Assembly (NCBI RefSeq): GCF_004791585.1
Contig: NZ_SRUU01000031.1
Location: 1-64,000 of the forward strand
Direction: 5' to 3'
From: Mesorhizobium sp. M1C.F.Ca.ET.210.01.1.1
GTDB taxonomy: Bacteria > Pseudomonadota > Alphaproteobacteria > Rhizobiales > Rhizobiaceae
DNA: 64,000 bases
Below the pieces are notes generated by a model, which was given only the letters and a program-made list of their open reading frames with translations, ran no database searches and had not been told where the DNA came from. Position numbers and translations under genes: made by a program. The number at the start of each line of letters is the position of its first letter. The stretch's first letter is position 1. Positions 41,432-49,862 of the stretch are shown here, in pieces.

Positions 41432-41608
41432 TCAGGATTTTTCCGCTGCGTCTTTGTTGGCGTACGAAGGCTCGGCGTCAACCACCCCCGTCTCCAGCTC
41501 CTTCTCGGCGTCCGCCTTGCGCTTCGGGCACGCCTCGAAATTGTGGTCGCGGCCGCCGCAATAGGAGCAGCATTTGGCGGGCGTGTCGGGGTGGAGCATC
41601 GAGGCCAT
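41432..41608 (-). CDS. Small CCHC zinc-knuckle-like protein, 58 aa
   Basis: Contains CSYCGGRDHNFEAC, a C-x2-C-x4-H-x4-C zinc-knuckle spacing, in the N-terminal third, followed by a charged tail (KRKADAEKELETGVV). TTGGGA precedes the ATG. A single-strand nucleic-acid-binding role is known for such motifs in eukaryotes and viruses; here it is inference. Confidence 0.6.
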   Translation of the reverse strand: MASMLHPDTPAKCCSYCGGRDHNFEACPKRKADAEKELETGVVDAEPSYANKDAAEKS

Positions 41609-41740
41609 TCCCAAGAATGCACGAAAAAAGGTCCGATGGCAGCAATTGCGTGAAGTGCCGCAAAAGCTGCTTAGCCCGATGCCCAATATCAAGTCCAAGG
41701 AGCTCGCCGCTTGCGCGGCGGGCTCCCGTTCAATCACCGC

Positions 41741-42094
41741 TCACGCATGGGCGTGGGGATGACGGAAGTCCCAGACGGCCCAGGCCGATGCCGCGACCAC
41801 CAGCACGCCGAGGACGACATGCGTGGCCATGACATTCCTGTCTGCCGCAAAGCCCAGCAGCCAGGGCGACACGATCAGCCAGACCCCGAGGACCAGACTT
41901 ACCCATTCCTCCCACTCGGCGAACACCGAAAGCGTCGCGAGCGCCAGAGCGCCGAGCGCAACGCCGATAATCCAGGCGTTCCACGCGGGCACCATCGCCG
42001 CGGTGAATCCGATGACCCAAGGTGAGATGAACAAGCAGATCGCGAGGACCAGGGTGATCCAGTCCATGCTCTTTCTTGCTTCCATCATTGCCAT
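41741..42094 (-). CDS. SPW-repeat membrane protein
   Basis: 117 aa, four hydrophobic segments containing two SPW motifs (LFISPWVIGF and LIVSPWLLGF), hallmark of PF03779. GGAGGTTGTC precedes the ATG at 42094. Function unknown; the family is often found among stress and membrane genes. Confidence 0.88.
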   Translation of the reverse strand: MAMMEARKSMDWITLVLAICLFISPWVIGFTAAMVPAWNAWIIGVALGALALATLSVFAEWEEWVSLVLGVWLIVSPWLLGFAADRNVMATHVVLGVLVVAASAWAVWDFRHPHAHA

Positions 42095-42250
42095 GACAAC
42101 CTCCATGGATGAAGCTTGACCAAAGCAATTGCATTCGCGTGGACATTGCACGCTCAACCGTTGATATAATTACGCTTTCAAGGCGCTACAAGGAGCGCGC
42201 CCCGGCCGGGGGTGCTTGCGAGCCGCCCGGCGTGCCCTTATCTGCCTTTC

Positions 42251-42460
42251 ATGGCAAAGCTCATCGTGCTCGGCGTGGTTGTCCTGACGATCGTCGAGAT
42301 TGTCGTCGAGCTCTGGGAGCTCTGGAAAATGAGCCTGTTTGCGCGCAGCCGGCGTACCTCTGCCCCAATACCCATGCATGACGAACCGGACGGCGTGCCG
42401 ACCCATGCTGCTCCCAGCCAAGACGGCACGAACCGGCTTTATCAGCCGACGTCGCTTTAA
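42251..42460 (+). CDS. Small single-pass membrane protein, 69 aa
   Basis: One N-terminal helix (KLIVLGVVVLTIVEIVVELWELW) and a polar tail. Its 3' end overlaps the HWE kinase stop by 4 bp in convergent orientation. Function unknown. Confidence 0.5.
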   Translation: MAKLIVLGVVVLTIVEIVVELWELWKMSLFARSRRTSAPIPMHDEPDGVPTHAAPSQDGTNRLYQPTSL

Positions 42461-43512
42461 ACGCTGAAATCGCTTTCGTTCTCAACCCCGAGCTGGGGCA
42501 TGACGATCGCTTCGAGCGGCGCCGTCAGCGACCATTTCAGCGCACCTTGCGAACGCTCGAGGCTGGAGGAGCCGCTGAGCGATTGCGGCGCCACCCGCTG
42601 CAGCACCACGGTGCCAAAACCCTTGCGCGCGGTTTCATCGGCCTCGCCGCCATCGGCATGGCCATTCAACGTCTCCTGCCAGACCAGGTGAAACAGGCGG
42701 CGCGCTTGCGGACCGGTCTCGACCGTCCAGGTGATCTCGACATGCCCGCCCTCGCCCGCCAGCGCGCCATATTTCGAGGAGTTGGTGCCAAGCTCATGGA
42801 AGGCCATGCCGAGATTCTGCACGGCGTTCGACTGCAGCGTCAGCAAGGGGCCGGAGAGCGAAATGCGCTCCTCGTGGCCGAACGGCTTCAGATGCTCCTG
42901 GATGAGGTCGAACAGGCTGGCGCCGGCCCACTCCGAAGTGACCAGAAGGTCGTGCGAGCGCGACAGCGCCATGATGCGGGAGCGGATCATCTCCTCGAAC
43001 TCGCCGGGGCTGGCCGAGCGCTTGTTGGTTTCCCTCACCATAGAAAGGATCACCGCGAACTGGTTCTTCACGCGATGGTTGACCTCGCGCATCAAGAGCC
43101 GGATGCGGCGCTCGCTTTCCTTGGCGGCGGTGATGTCGCGGGCGATCTGGGAGGCGCCGACGATCTCGCCCTTGCTGCTGCGGATCGGCGAGACGGTCAG
43201 CGAAACGGCAAGCAATGAGCCGTCCTTGCGCCTGCGCGTAGTCTCGTAGCTCGCGACACCCTCGCCCCTGCGGATGCGGCCGATGATGTCGCTCTCCTCG
43301 TCATGCATGTGCTCGGGGATCAGTAGCAGGATCGACTGCCCGATCGCCTCCTCGGCGGTATAGCCGAACATGCGCTCCGCGGCATGGTTCCAGTCGGTGA
43401 TGACGCTGTTCAGATCCTTGGCAATGATGGCGTCGAAGGACGAATCGACGATCGCCGCCAGCCGCGCGTCCGCACTTGCGTCTTGTCGTTGGGGCGCCCC
43501 GCTCTCCGTCAT
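42457..43512 (-). CDS. PAS-HWE sensor histidine kinase
   Basis: 351 aa. PAS domain at ~17-130 (IVDSSFDAIIAKDLNSVITDWN...GYTAEEAIGQ...RRKDGSLLAVSLTVSPI). H-box REVNHRVKNQFAVI with His146, N-box MAFHELGTNSSKYGAL, and the WQE motif of HWE kinases. No membrane segment, so it is cytoplasmic. In alphaproteobacteria such kinases often feed the PhyR general stress response, which fits the EcfG promoters around it. A PAS ligand (flavin) is possible; no conserved LOV Cys motif is visible. Confidence 0.9.
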   Translation of the reverse strand: MTESGAPQRQDASADARLAAIVDSSFDAIIAKDLNSVITDWNHAAERMFGYTAEEAIGQSILLLIPEHMHDEESDIIGRIRRGEGVASYETTRRRKDGSLLAVSLTVSPIRSSKGEIVGASQIARDITAAKESERRIRLLMREVNHRVKNQFAVILSMVRETNKRSASPGEFEEMIRSRIMALSRSHDLLVTSEWAGASLFDLIQEHLKPFGHEERISLSGPLLTLQSNAVQNLGMAFHELGTNSSKYGALAGEGGHVEITWTVETGPQARRLFHLVWQETLNGHADGGEADETARKGFGTVVLQRVAPQSLSGSSSLERSQGALKWSLTAPLEAIVMPQLGVENESDFSV

Positions 43513-43572
43513 AAGCGCTAATTAGAGCGAGAGCGGTTCAAGGCAACTGTCGCGCCAAGATGAAACATCCTT

Positions 43573-43818
43573 CTAAGTGTTGGAATGATCCGGGTTTTCC
43601 TCGGTCGGCAGGTCCGGCGACAGCACGCCGAAGTCCTGCGACTTCACGCCAGTCCCGGCCGTAAGAAACCCTTCGGCCGCGAGGCCCCGGCGCAGCAACT
43701 CGCGCACGGCGGCCGAGCGGCTCGGCATGCGCTTTTCGAAACGCCAGTTCTCAAGCGCCGCCAACTCTCCCTCGGTCAGCATAATCTGTAGCCTTTGCGG
43801 CCTTTCCAGTTCAGCCAC
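43573..43818 (-). CDS. Small ribbon-helix-helix-like protein
   Basis: 81 aa. PQRLQIMLTEGELAALENWRFEKRMPSRSAAVRELLRRGL fits a beta strand followed by two helices (RHH/Arc type). The C-terminus is polar. GTG 43818 is preferred since GGAGG lies before it. Probable DNA-binding protein or antitoxin-like; no toxin gene adjoins. Confidence 0.6.
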   Translation of the reverse strand: MAELERPQRLQIMLTEGELAALENWRFEKRMPSRSAAVRELLRRGLAAEGFLTAGTGVKSQDFGVLSPDLPTEENPDHSNT

Positions 43819-44078
43819 GCTCGCCTCCAAGACAACGAATGAGTATGTGTCTCACTGTGAGTAAAAGTAGGGTTTGCCTCACAAGACATCAAGGGGGGCC
43901 GGTACGCCGATGGGGGTTTGCGCCAAGGATACCAAGGATAGGACGAAATCACATTTGAATGACTATGCTAACTAATTGAATTATTTATTATTTTTTAGAT
44001 TTTTTGGTTGCCATTCGCGAGATTTAGGCGGATGCTGCGACCAGAGGGATGAACCGTCCGTGGAAGGAGGGTTTTCCA

Positions 44079-44414
44079 ATGCTTCGAGACTTTTCCGACC
44101 CGTTGCGCTACGACGCCCATTGCAAGGTTCAGCAGGCCTTGCGGGAATGCGGTATCGTCAACATCATCGAACTGTCGGAGGAGATCAGGCTCAAGAACAT
44201 CGAGGAGAATATCGCTCGCGAGGATATTGAGAGCCTGGTCATGGAGGTGGCTCAATTCTACGGCGCGCCCATCGAGTTCGACGAGCAGGCGGCGATGGCG
44301 GCGGACCTGCCCGACACCTTCGGCGGCGACAATCGCAGCGATGTGGAAAAAGCCCTGGACGAGCGAGCGCCGCCGAACCTTAGGATCGATCTGAGCGTCC
44401 GGCGGAATTGCTGA
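44079..44414 (+). CDS. Hypothetical protein, 111 aa
   Basis: Helical, acidic: VNIIELSEEIRLKNIEENIAREDIESLVMEVAQFYGAPIEF. AAGGAGGG precedes the ATG. The upstream 260 bp (43819-44078) is AT-rich and must hold promoters. No family recognised. Confidence 0.6.
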   Translation: MLRDFSDPLRYDAHCKVQQALRECGIVNIIELSEEIRLKNIEENIAREDIESLVMEVAQFYGAPIEFDEQAAMAADLPDTFGGDNRSDVEKALDERAPPNLRIDLSVRRNC

Positions 44415-44437
44415 CGCCGGACCAGGCTATAGCTCGT

Positions 44438-44845
44438 TCACCCGGTCAACCCATCCAGCAGGCGTAGACCAGTCTCATATTTCGTCGACGCGACGCCGGC
44501 CTGACGCGCCTGCCGAAGATTATCCCTCAGGTCCGCCTCCTTGACAGGTCTCGCAAGCGGATTCGATGCGGCGCGGCAGATGAAGCCTTGCTCACTGTCG
44601 TCGAGCCGCCGCGTCAGGGCGTCGACCGCCGCAACGATGGGATGGCTGAAGCCTGCCGCCTCGAGCCGTTCGAGCGTCCAGCCTTCGCCCTTCTCGACCA
44701 CGTCGTGCAGATAAGCGACGGTCTTTTCGTCCAGTGTTTCGACGGCGCCGGCCACCCGCATCACATGTTCGATATAGGGCTGGCCAGTCTTGTCTTGCTG
44801 GCCGCGATGAGCCTCTTTGGCGATCTTCGCCGCTCGGTGGAGCAT
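44438..44845 (-). CDS. HD-domain phosphohydrolase-like protein (RelA/SpoT HD type)
   Basis: 135 aa. IAKEAHRGQQDKTGQPYIEHVMRVA and TVAYLHDVVEKGEGWTLERLEAAGF match the N-terminal HD part of RelA/SpoT and Mesh1-like hydrolases, with the metal HD pair in YLHDVVE. A possible (p)ppGpp or nucleotide hydrolase; unlike SpoT there is no synthetase domain. AGAAGG precedes the ATG. Its promoter region is shared with csbD. Confidence 0.78.
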   Translation of the reverse strand: MLHRAAKIAKEAHRGQQDKTGQPYIEHVMRVAGAVETLDEKTVAYLHDVVEKGEGWTLERLEAAGFSHPIVAAVDALTRRLDDSEQGFICRAASNPLARPVKEADLRDNLRQARQAGVASTKYETGLRLLDGLTG

Positions 44846-44974
44846 GACCTTCTCGCTCTCTCTGTCTGAAGCCCGCCCCGGGGTGGGACGACCGGGGCGG
44901 GCAGGATCGGGCTCTGGATACCCATCCTTCAGCGCGCCTTCACGGGGGTGCGGGGTTGCGCGCCATACTCAATA

Positions 44975-45001
44975 GGAACATCAGCGGCGTCTAATTGTTC
45001 C
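44975..45001. promoter_or_regulatory. Symmetric EcfG-type promoter between the HD and csbD genes
   Basis: GGAAC (44975-44979), 17 bp, GTTCC (44997-45001). It serves both directions: csbD on the plus strand (start 45071) and the HD gene on the minus strand (start 44845). Confidence 0.7.
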
Positions 45002-45070
45002 TCGTATCCGGCTGGAACCCGCGGCCAGTGCCGCCGTTAGCCCATTGTGCGAACAAAGGAGGTCCACGCC

Positions 45071-45274
45071 ATGGATTGGAACCGCGTCGAAGGAAACTGG
45101 AAGCAGGTCAAAGGCAAGGTCAAGGAACAGTGGGGCAAGCTTACTGACGACGACCTCGACCGCATCGCCGGCAAACGCGACCAGCTCGAAGGCAAGATCC
45201 AGGAACGCTACGGCATCGAGAAAGATCGCGTCCGCCGCGACATCGACGACTGGGCGCGCCGGCAGGGCTGGTAG
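45071..45274 (+). CDS. CsbD family stress protein
   Basis: 67 aa: MDWNRVEGNWKQVKGKVKEQWGKLTDDDLDRIAGK, the CsbD signature, with a charged three-helix-like chain. These proteins are induced in general stress in many bacteria; the mechanism is unknown. Strong EcfG promoter upstream and terminator downstream. Confidence 0.93.
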   Translation: MDWNRVEGNWKQVKGKVKEQWGKLTDDDLDRIAGKRDQLEGKIQERYGIEKDRVRRDIDDWARRQGW

Positions 45275-45297
45275 GCCTCGGTTTTCCCCGGTCAATG

Positions 45298-45330
45298 AAG
45301 GGGGCGTGCCGTTCGGCACAGCCCCTTTTC
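45298..45330 (+). terminator. Terminator after csbD
   Basis: AAGGGGGCGTGCC-GTTC-GGCACAGCCCCTTTT: a long stem and T-tract 24 bp past the stop. Confidence 0.88.
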
Positions 45331-45385
45331 TGCCGGCCTTGGTGTTAGCGAATGGAACTTCTGAGGGTCGGTGCGTTTAGGGTGG

Positions 45386-45607
45386 ATGAGCAAGCGCGGT
45401 GCGGAATTCTTTGGGAAGTGGATCACCGACAACGTGATGCGCGGCAAAGTCGGGGCGGATATCATTTCCGTAGCCGAACTTACGGACAAGCTTTTTTCTG
45501 ATGCCAATGTGGCGGGCATTTCCGAGCATGAAATCGAAGAGGAAATCGGTAGCGTCTACGAGGCTATACTCAAGGCGATCACGGGTCCGGATGACGGATC
45601 CCGCTAG
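45386..45607 (+). CDS. DUF768-like small protein, 73 aa
   Basis: MSKRGAEFFGKWITDNV opening, acidic helix and EHEIEEEIGSVYEAILKAI ending match the rhizobial DUF768 pattern. Function unknown. A GGAAC-N15-CGTT sequence lies just upstream (45354-45377), but it is close to the start codon and may not be the promoter. Confidence 0.75.
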   Translation: MSKRGAEFFGKWITDNVMRGKVGADIISVAELTDKLFSDANVAGISEHEIEEEIGSVYEAILKAITGPDDGSR

Positions 45608-45627
45608 GTGAGCACGGCGAAAACGTC

Positions 45628-45749
45628 GGGAACATTTTCCTCGATACCCGCGTTCCCGCTCCGTCGGGATGGCATGTCGCCCTTGGAGATGCTGACGGCC
45701 TGCGGGAGGCCCCGACAATGAGCCCGCCCGTGTCTGGTGCGGGCTCATT
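45628..45749 (+). promoter_or_regulatory. EcfG-like promoter and downstream hairpin with no gene between
   Basis: GGGAAC (45627-45632) and GTTCCC (45651-45656) are symmetric, with CGTT after a 17-bp spacer. About 60 bp on lies AATGAGCCCGC...GCGGGCTCATT (45717-45749), a strong hairpin with a poor T-tract. No coding frame links them; a short RNA is possible. Confidence 0.4.
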
Positions 45750-45890
45750 CATTGAAGCGGGCTGTGGGCCTGTCGGATCCGGATTGCCGTCCGACTGCGG
45801 ACGCCCGCTTGGCGTCAACCCGCCCAAATTTTGATTTGCGAACAAAGCTACTATATTAGCTGACTAAGTGATTCATGGCGTTCTGATTCG

Positions 45891-46076
45891 ATGACCAAGA
45901 AGAAATCGAGACAGGCCTTGTCCGCCATATCGACAGCCACCCGGTCGGAGGCGACCGAGGCCGTTTATTTTGCCCGCAAGTGCGGTCTCACTCCCGAAGA
46001 AGCGCTGCGGATCATCCGCGAGGCGCGTGAGGCATCGGGGTACAAGGTTCCGGACGGCGGGAAGCGGAAGCGCTGA
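45891..46076 (+). CDS. Small DUF3606-like protein, 61 aa
   Basis: Basic first half, then EAVYFARKCGLTPEEALRIIREA, a helix-turn-helix-like pair as in DUF3606-type proteins. Shares the (F/Y)FARK-GLT pattern with the gene at 46421. Confidence 0.6.
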   Translation: MTKKKSRQALSAISTATRSEATEAVYFARKCGLTPEEALRIIREAREASGYKVPDGGKRKR

Positions 46077-46226
46077 CGTTCGGCCCGCCCCCCACATAGA
46101 ACACATTCTAAAACACGATCATTTTCCCCGCTTGGCCGCCCTTGAGCCATGTCGGCGCCCTGCATCGTTCCTGGGCCGATGCAACATATCGCCGCCTCGA
46201 CGATTTCCCTAAAAAGGAAGCGTCAG

Positions 46227-46424
46227 ATGACCGGTGACGATCGACAGCAAATCTCGCAGAAGGTAGCCGATGTTGAATTGCTCGCTCGCCGGCTGGCGAA
46301 GGAGACGGCCATCTCGCAGGACGAGGCGCGCGAGTTGATCAAGCTGATCGGAGCCGACTGGCCCTCGCTGCTACGCGAGGCACAGTTTCTCAAAGCCGGC
46401 ACTGACCGGCCCGCTGCCCGCTAG
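46227..46424 (+). CDS. Small helical protein, 65 aa
   Basis: VELLARRLAKETAISQDEARELIKLIGADWPSLLREA; helix-turn-helix spacing resembles the neighbours. AAAAAGGAAGCG precedes the ATG. Convergent with the gene at 46421 with a 4-bp overlap. Confidence 0.6.
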   Translation: MTGDDRQQISQKVADVELLARRLAKETAISQDEARELIKLIGADWPSLLREAQFLKAGTDRPAAR

Positions 46425-46621
46425 CCAGGCGACCGATTTTCGCGGTTCTTTGCGAGGTCCTTCAGTGCCTTGAGAAAGATCGGCGCCGCCAGATCACATT
46501 TGTATTTGGACGGCCCGTTGGTGTGGATGACGATCTCAGCCTGCTTCAGGGTCAGGCCGTGCTTTCGGGCGAATTCGAGCGGTTCATAGGCCCGCTCCCA
46601 ACCTGGCCCTTGCTTCAACAT
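46421..46621 (-). CDS. Small DUF3606-like protein, 66 aa
   Basis: EPLEFARKHGLTLKQAEIVIHTNG, then a Lys/Cys-containing end with PIFLKALKDLAKNR. GGGAGGAAAG precedes the ATG at 46621. The third of a cluster of short helical proteins. Confidence 0.6.
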   Translation of the reverse strand: MLKQGPGWERAYEPLEFARKHGLTLKQAEIVIHTNGPSKYKCDLAAPIFLKALKDLAKNRENRSPG

Positions 46622-46843
46622 CGTGATGCTTTCCTCCCGCAATCGATTGATACGTGAGGCAACGCGTTCGACTCGACAAGGTTTCAATGGCTTGCAGAAA
46701 GCCGGCAATCCTTTCCCCCCGAGCGCCAGCAAGCTCCGACCATGAGAGCTCAAAATTCTACACCTTCCGGCCGCAGCCGACGCCAGAAATGAGGATCAAT
46801 AGCAAATGATCGTTTTCGGCTTTTCAGGGCTGAAATTCTTTCT

Positions 46844-46868
46844 GGAACAAGTCGTTTCGGGGCGAGTT
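46844..46868 (+). promoter_or_regulatory. EcfG-type promoter (GGAAC-N17-GTT)
   Basis: GGAAC at 46844-46848 and GTT at 46866-46868, 32 bp before the DUF892 start. Confidence 0.7.
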
Positions 46869-46899
46869 GAGGCTGACCAACCATCAGGAGATCCAAGGC

Positions 46900-47412
46900 A
46901 TGGCAACGACCAAATCCGCCTCGAAAAGAGGCCTGAATGAACTTTTTCACGACACGCTGAAGGACATCTATTTTGCGGAGAAGAAGATTCTCGCAACCCT
47001 TCCCAAAATGGCCAAGGCTGCGCAAAGCGACGACCTGAAGGCCGCTTTCGAAAAGCATCGCGACCAGACCGAGGAACATGTCGCGCGGCTCGAGGAAGTG
47101 TTCGAAGTGATCGACAAGAAGCCGGTCGGCAAGACCTGCGCCGCGATCATGGGCATCACCGAGGAGGGTGCCGAGATCATGGAGGAATACAAGGGCTCGC
47201 CCTCGCTCGATGCCGGCCTGCTGGCGGCAGCGCAGGCGGTCGAGCACTACGAGATCTCGCGCTACGGCACACTGAGGACCTGGGCCTCCGAACTCGGGCT
47301 TACGGAGGCGGTCAACCTTCTCGACAAGACCCTGGGCGAGGAGAAGGAGACCGACGCCGCGCTTACCGAACTTGCCGAGTCCGCCGTCAACGTCGCCGCC
47401 GAGGCGGCGTAG
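46900..47412 (+). CDS. DUF892 (YciE/YciF-like) ferritin-like stress protein
   Basis: 170 aa four-helix bundle: FHDTLKDIYFAEKKILATLPKMAKAA, EEHVARLEEVFEVIDKKPVGKTC, AQAVEHYEISRYGTL and KTLGEEKETDAALTELAE. Glu/His pairs fit the ferritin-like metal sites. Induced in stress in enterobacteria; here an EcfG promoter precedes it. Confidence 0.93.
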   Translation: MATTKSASKRGLNELFHDTLKDIYFAEKKILATLPKMAKAAQSDDLKAAFEKHRDQTEEHVARLEEVFEVIDKKPVGKTCAAIMGITEEGAEIMEEYKGSPSLDAGLLAAAQAVEHYEISRYGTLRTWASELGLTEAVNLLDKTLGEEKETDAALTELAESAVNVAAEAA

Positions 47413-47500
47413 CGGAAGGCAGGATCTTCCCTCATTCCTGTTCTTCCCCGAGCCCCGGCGATATTTCACCGGGGCTTGGTAACACCGCTCGGATCGACCT

Positions 47501-47866
47501 ATGGAAAAGTCATTCAATCGAATGGCGGAAGCCGTCGCGCACGCCACCGGCAGGCCGTGGGCCTTCGCGCTTTGCCTGGCGTCCGTCGTCTTATGGTCGG
47601 CGACCGGGCCGGTGTTCCACTATTCCGAGACCTGGCAGCTCGTCATCAACACCGGCACCACGATCGTCACTTTCCTGATGGTGTTCCTGATCCAGAACAC
47701 GCAGAACCGCGACGGGGCCGCCATCCAGGCCAAGCTCGACGAATTGATCCGCTCCGGCCACGCCAAGAACGATTTCATCGGCATCGAACATCTCACTGAA
47801 GCCGAGGTCGAGGAATTCCGCGCCCGCTGCGCCGAAGCCAAGAGAAGGCAGATGGCCGACGCCTAG
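47501..47866 (+). CDS. Low-affinity iron permease family protein
   Basis: 121 aa. Two hydrophobic segments (AFALCLASVVLWSATG and LVINTGTTIVTFLMVFLI), then the family signature QNTQNRDGAAIQAKLDELI. The name of PF04120 comes from a yeast transporter; real transport activity in such small bacterial proteins is unproven. A related gene at 47902 is convergent to it. Confidence 0.88.
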   Translation: MEKSFNRMAEAVAHATGRPWAFALCLASVVLWSATGPVFHYSETWQLVINTGTTIVTFLMVFLIQNTQNRDGAAIQAKLDELIRSGHAKNDFIGIEHLTEAEVEEFRARCAEAKRRQMADA

Positions 47867-47901
47867 AGAAAGTTCAAAGGGTCGACGGCTCCGTCAATCG
47901 T

Positions 47902-48255
47902 TTACCGGGATGCAGGCCCGGACGCGCGCACGCCTGTTACTGCGGCAGCACGTGTTTCAATGTTCTCCCGTTCCTCGTTTATGTCCTCCGGCGATTCATG
48001 CTCGAGGCCGACGACCTCGTTGCGGGCGGCCTCCAGCGCAAAGATGATCTCGTTGAGCTTGGCCTGCATGGCGGCCGTGTCACGGGCATTCTGGATCAGC
48101 ACGACACCGGTCAGCGCCAATGCCGAGATCGAAACGATGTAGGTGCCGAGAGGTGCGCTGGCGATGGCGGCACAAATGAGTGCGGCCGCCAGCAGCATGT
48201 AAAATCCCGGCGGTTTGGAGAAAAACTCGGCAAGGAAGTAAAGCGGTCGATGCAT
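47902..48255 (-). CDS. Low-affinity iron permease family protein, second copy
   Basis: 117 aa. Helices GFYMLLAAALICAAIASA and TYIVSISALALTGVVLI, followed by QNARDTAAMQAKLNEIIFALEAARNEVVGLEH, the same signature as the gene at 47501. A symmetric EcfG promoter at 48363-48389 points at it on the minus strand. Confidence 0.85.
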   Translation of the reverse strand: MHRPLYFLAEFFSKPPGFYMLLAAALICAAIASAPLGTYIVSISALALTGVVLIQNARDTAAMQAKLNEIIFALEAARNEVVGLEHESPEDINEERENIETRAAAVTGVRASGPASR

Positions 48256-48362
48256 GAAAGTCCTGTCACTCCGTGGCGCCAAGACCTGCGCCTTTTGCAA
48301 AGCGTAGGCCCGGCCGGCGTGTCCGCCGGCCGGCAGCTACCTTGGAGGGACACTGCGGGGAT

Positions 48363-48389
48363 GGAACTTCAGTCGAGGCTAGTTGTTCC
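48363..48389. promoter_or_regulatory. Symmetric EcfG-type promoter between 47902 and 48419 genes
   Basis: GGAAC (48363-48367), 17 bp, GTTCC (48385-48389). It reads as a promoter in both directions and lies between two divergent genes. Confidence 0.7.
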
Positions 48390-48418
48390 CCATGAGCGAA
48401 AAAGGGTGGCTTTGCGAG

Positions 48419-48625
48419 ATGACCAGACCGTCGCTGCATCTGCTCAAGGGCGCAGGCTATCTCGTCTCGACGGTCAGCGTGGCCTTGCTGGCCGTCGTTA
48501 GTTGGTCGAGCGCATCCCAAAGCCCGGTCTTGACTGCCTGCCTGCTCGGCGGCGCCGCCACGTCGATCGTCGGCATGTTCTGCCGCTGGCTTTCCTACGA
48601 AATCGAAAAGCGTCGCGACCGCTAA
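48419..48625 (+). CDS. Small two-helix membrane protein, 68 aa
   Basis: Two hydrophobic stretches (GYLVSTVSVALLAVVSWSSA and TACLLGGAATSIVGMFCRWLSY) and a charged end. The ATG at 48419 is chosen since it leaves room for a leader after the EcfG -10; 48392 is also open. Confidence 0.55.
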   Translation: MTRPSLHLLKGAGYLVSTVSVALLAVVSWSSASQSPVLTACLLGGAATSIVGMFCRWLSYEIEKRRDR

Positions 48626-48734
48626 AGCGGTTCGCCATTTCGCGGAAACGGCGAACCGCTCTATTCGCTTGTTGAGCCTGTAACGTCCAAGATCTGTACT
48701 TGTTTTCCACCAAATTGGCTTGCCTCGACAATCG

Positions 48735-49793
48735 TCAATTCCCGCGCCGTCCCCACTGCGAAATCAAAAGCGTGATCAGGCTGCTGATGACGATCCAGAT
48801 CCCGACTTCGCCGGCGGACGCAGCGGCTCGCGACACCGCAACGTCCGCGGCCGGAACGCTTCCCGCAGCCGTGGATCTGCCACTGGCGGCTTCCGGCTGC
48901 TCCTGTCCTTTCCTGGCCGCCATCACCGGCGCGAGATCCTGTCGGCTGCCGCGCCGCACCGAATAGGCGCGGGTGATCTCGGCGCCGAAGAAAAAGATCT
49001 GGGCCGAGTAGTAGACCCAGACGAGCACGACCATCAGCGCGCCGGCGGCGCCATAGGAGGTGGCGATGGCACTGGTGCCGATATACCAGCCGATCAGCGA
49101 CTTGCCGATGGTGAACAGCAGCGCCGTGACGACCGAGCCGACGGCGACATCGCGCCATTTGAGCCTGCGGTCCGGGAGAACCTTGTAGATCGCCGCAAAG
49201 AGCAGAGCGATCAGCGCGAAGGAAACGATGGTGTTGACGGCGCTGACGATCAGCTCGCCGAACGGCAGGCGCTCGTTGATGTACTCGCCCAGCGCCGAGA
49301 TCGCCGTGCTTGCGGCGAGCGACACCAAAAGCATGAACCCAAGAGCGGCCACCAGGCCGAGGCTCGCCGCCCTCGCCCGCACGAGGCGCGAAAGCGAAAC
49401 GCTATCGGGCTTGACCTTCCAGATCTGGTTCAGCGACTGCTGCATTTCGCCAAAGACGCCGGAGGCGGTGACAAGGAGGGCGATCAGCCCGATGACGGTG
49501 GCCAGCGTGCTGGAGCCGCGATGCGAGGCGGTCTCGATCGCTGCCTTGAGGAGGTCGGCGCTCTGCGGGCCCATCACGCCCGAGAACTCGGCCGAAAGCG
49601 CGAGTTGCGCTGCGTCGTTGCCGATGACGATGCCCGCGATCGCCACGACGATCAGAAGGATCGGCGCCAGCGAGGTCGTGGCGTAGAAGGCCATCGCCGC
49701 GCCATGGCTCAGCGCATTGTCGTTGAGGTAGCCGGCGAGGCTCTCCTTCAGCAAAACCCAGGCTTCCTGGAACCAGCGCCGCATATTGGCCAC
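48735..49793 (-). CDS. YihY/virulence factor BrkB family membrane protein
   Basis: 352 aa from a GTG (or 349 from ATG 49784, which has a better GGCGGTGG site). Six membrane segments with DNALSHGAAMAFYATTSLAPILLI, GVFGEMQQSLNQIWKVKP, FGAAGALMVVLVWVYYSAQIFFFGAEITRAY-like region. Once thought to be RNase BN, the family is now considered a membrane protein of unknown transport function. Confidence 0.9.
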   Translation of the reverse strand: MANMRRWFQEAWVLLKESLAGYLNDNALSHGAAMAFYATTSLAPILLIVVAIAGIVIGNDAAQLALSAEFSGVMGPQSADLLKAAIETASHRGSSTLATVIGLIALLVTASGVFGEMQQSLNQIWKVKPDSVSLSRLVRARAASLGLVAALGFMLLVSLAASTAISALGEYINERLPFGELIVSAVNTIVSFALIALLFAAIYKVLPDRRLKWRDVAVGSVVTALLFTIGKSLIGWYIGTSAIATSYGAAGALMVVLVWVYYSAQIFFFGAEITRAYSVRRGSRQDLAPVMAARKGQEQPEAASGRSTAAGSVPAADVAVSRAAASAGEVGIWIVISSLITLLISQWGRRGN

Positions 49794-49862
49794 CGCCTAT
49801 TGCGGACGCGAGCTGCAGGTTCGGGTTCGGGCAGTCGACGTTCTGTATGGGATCCTCATGAG

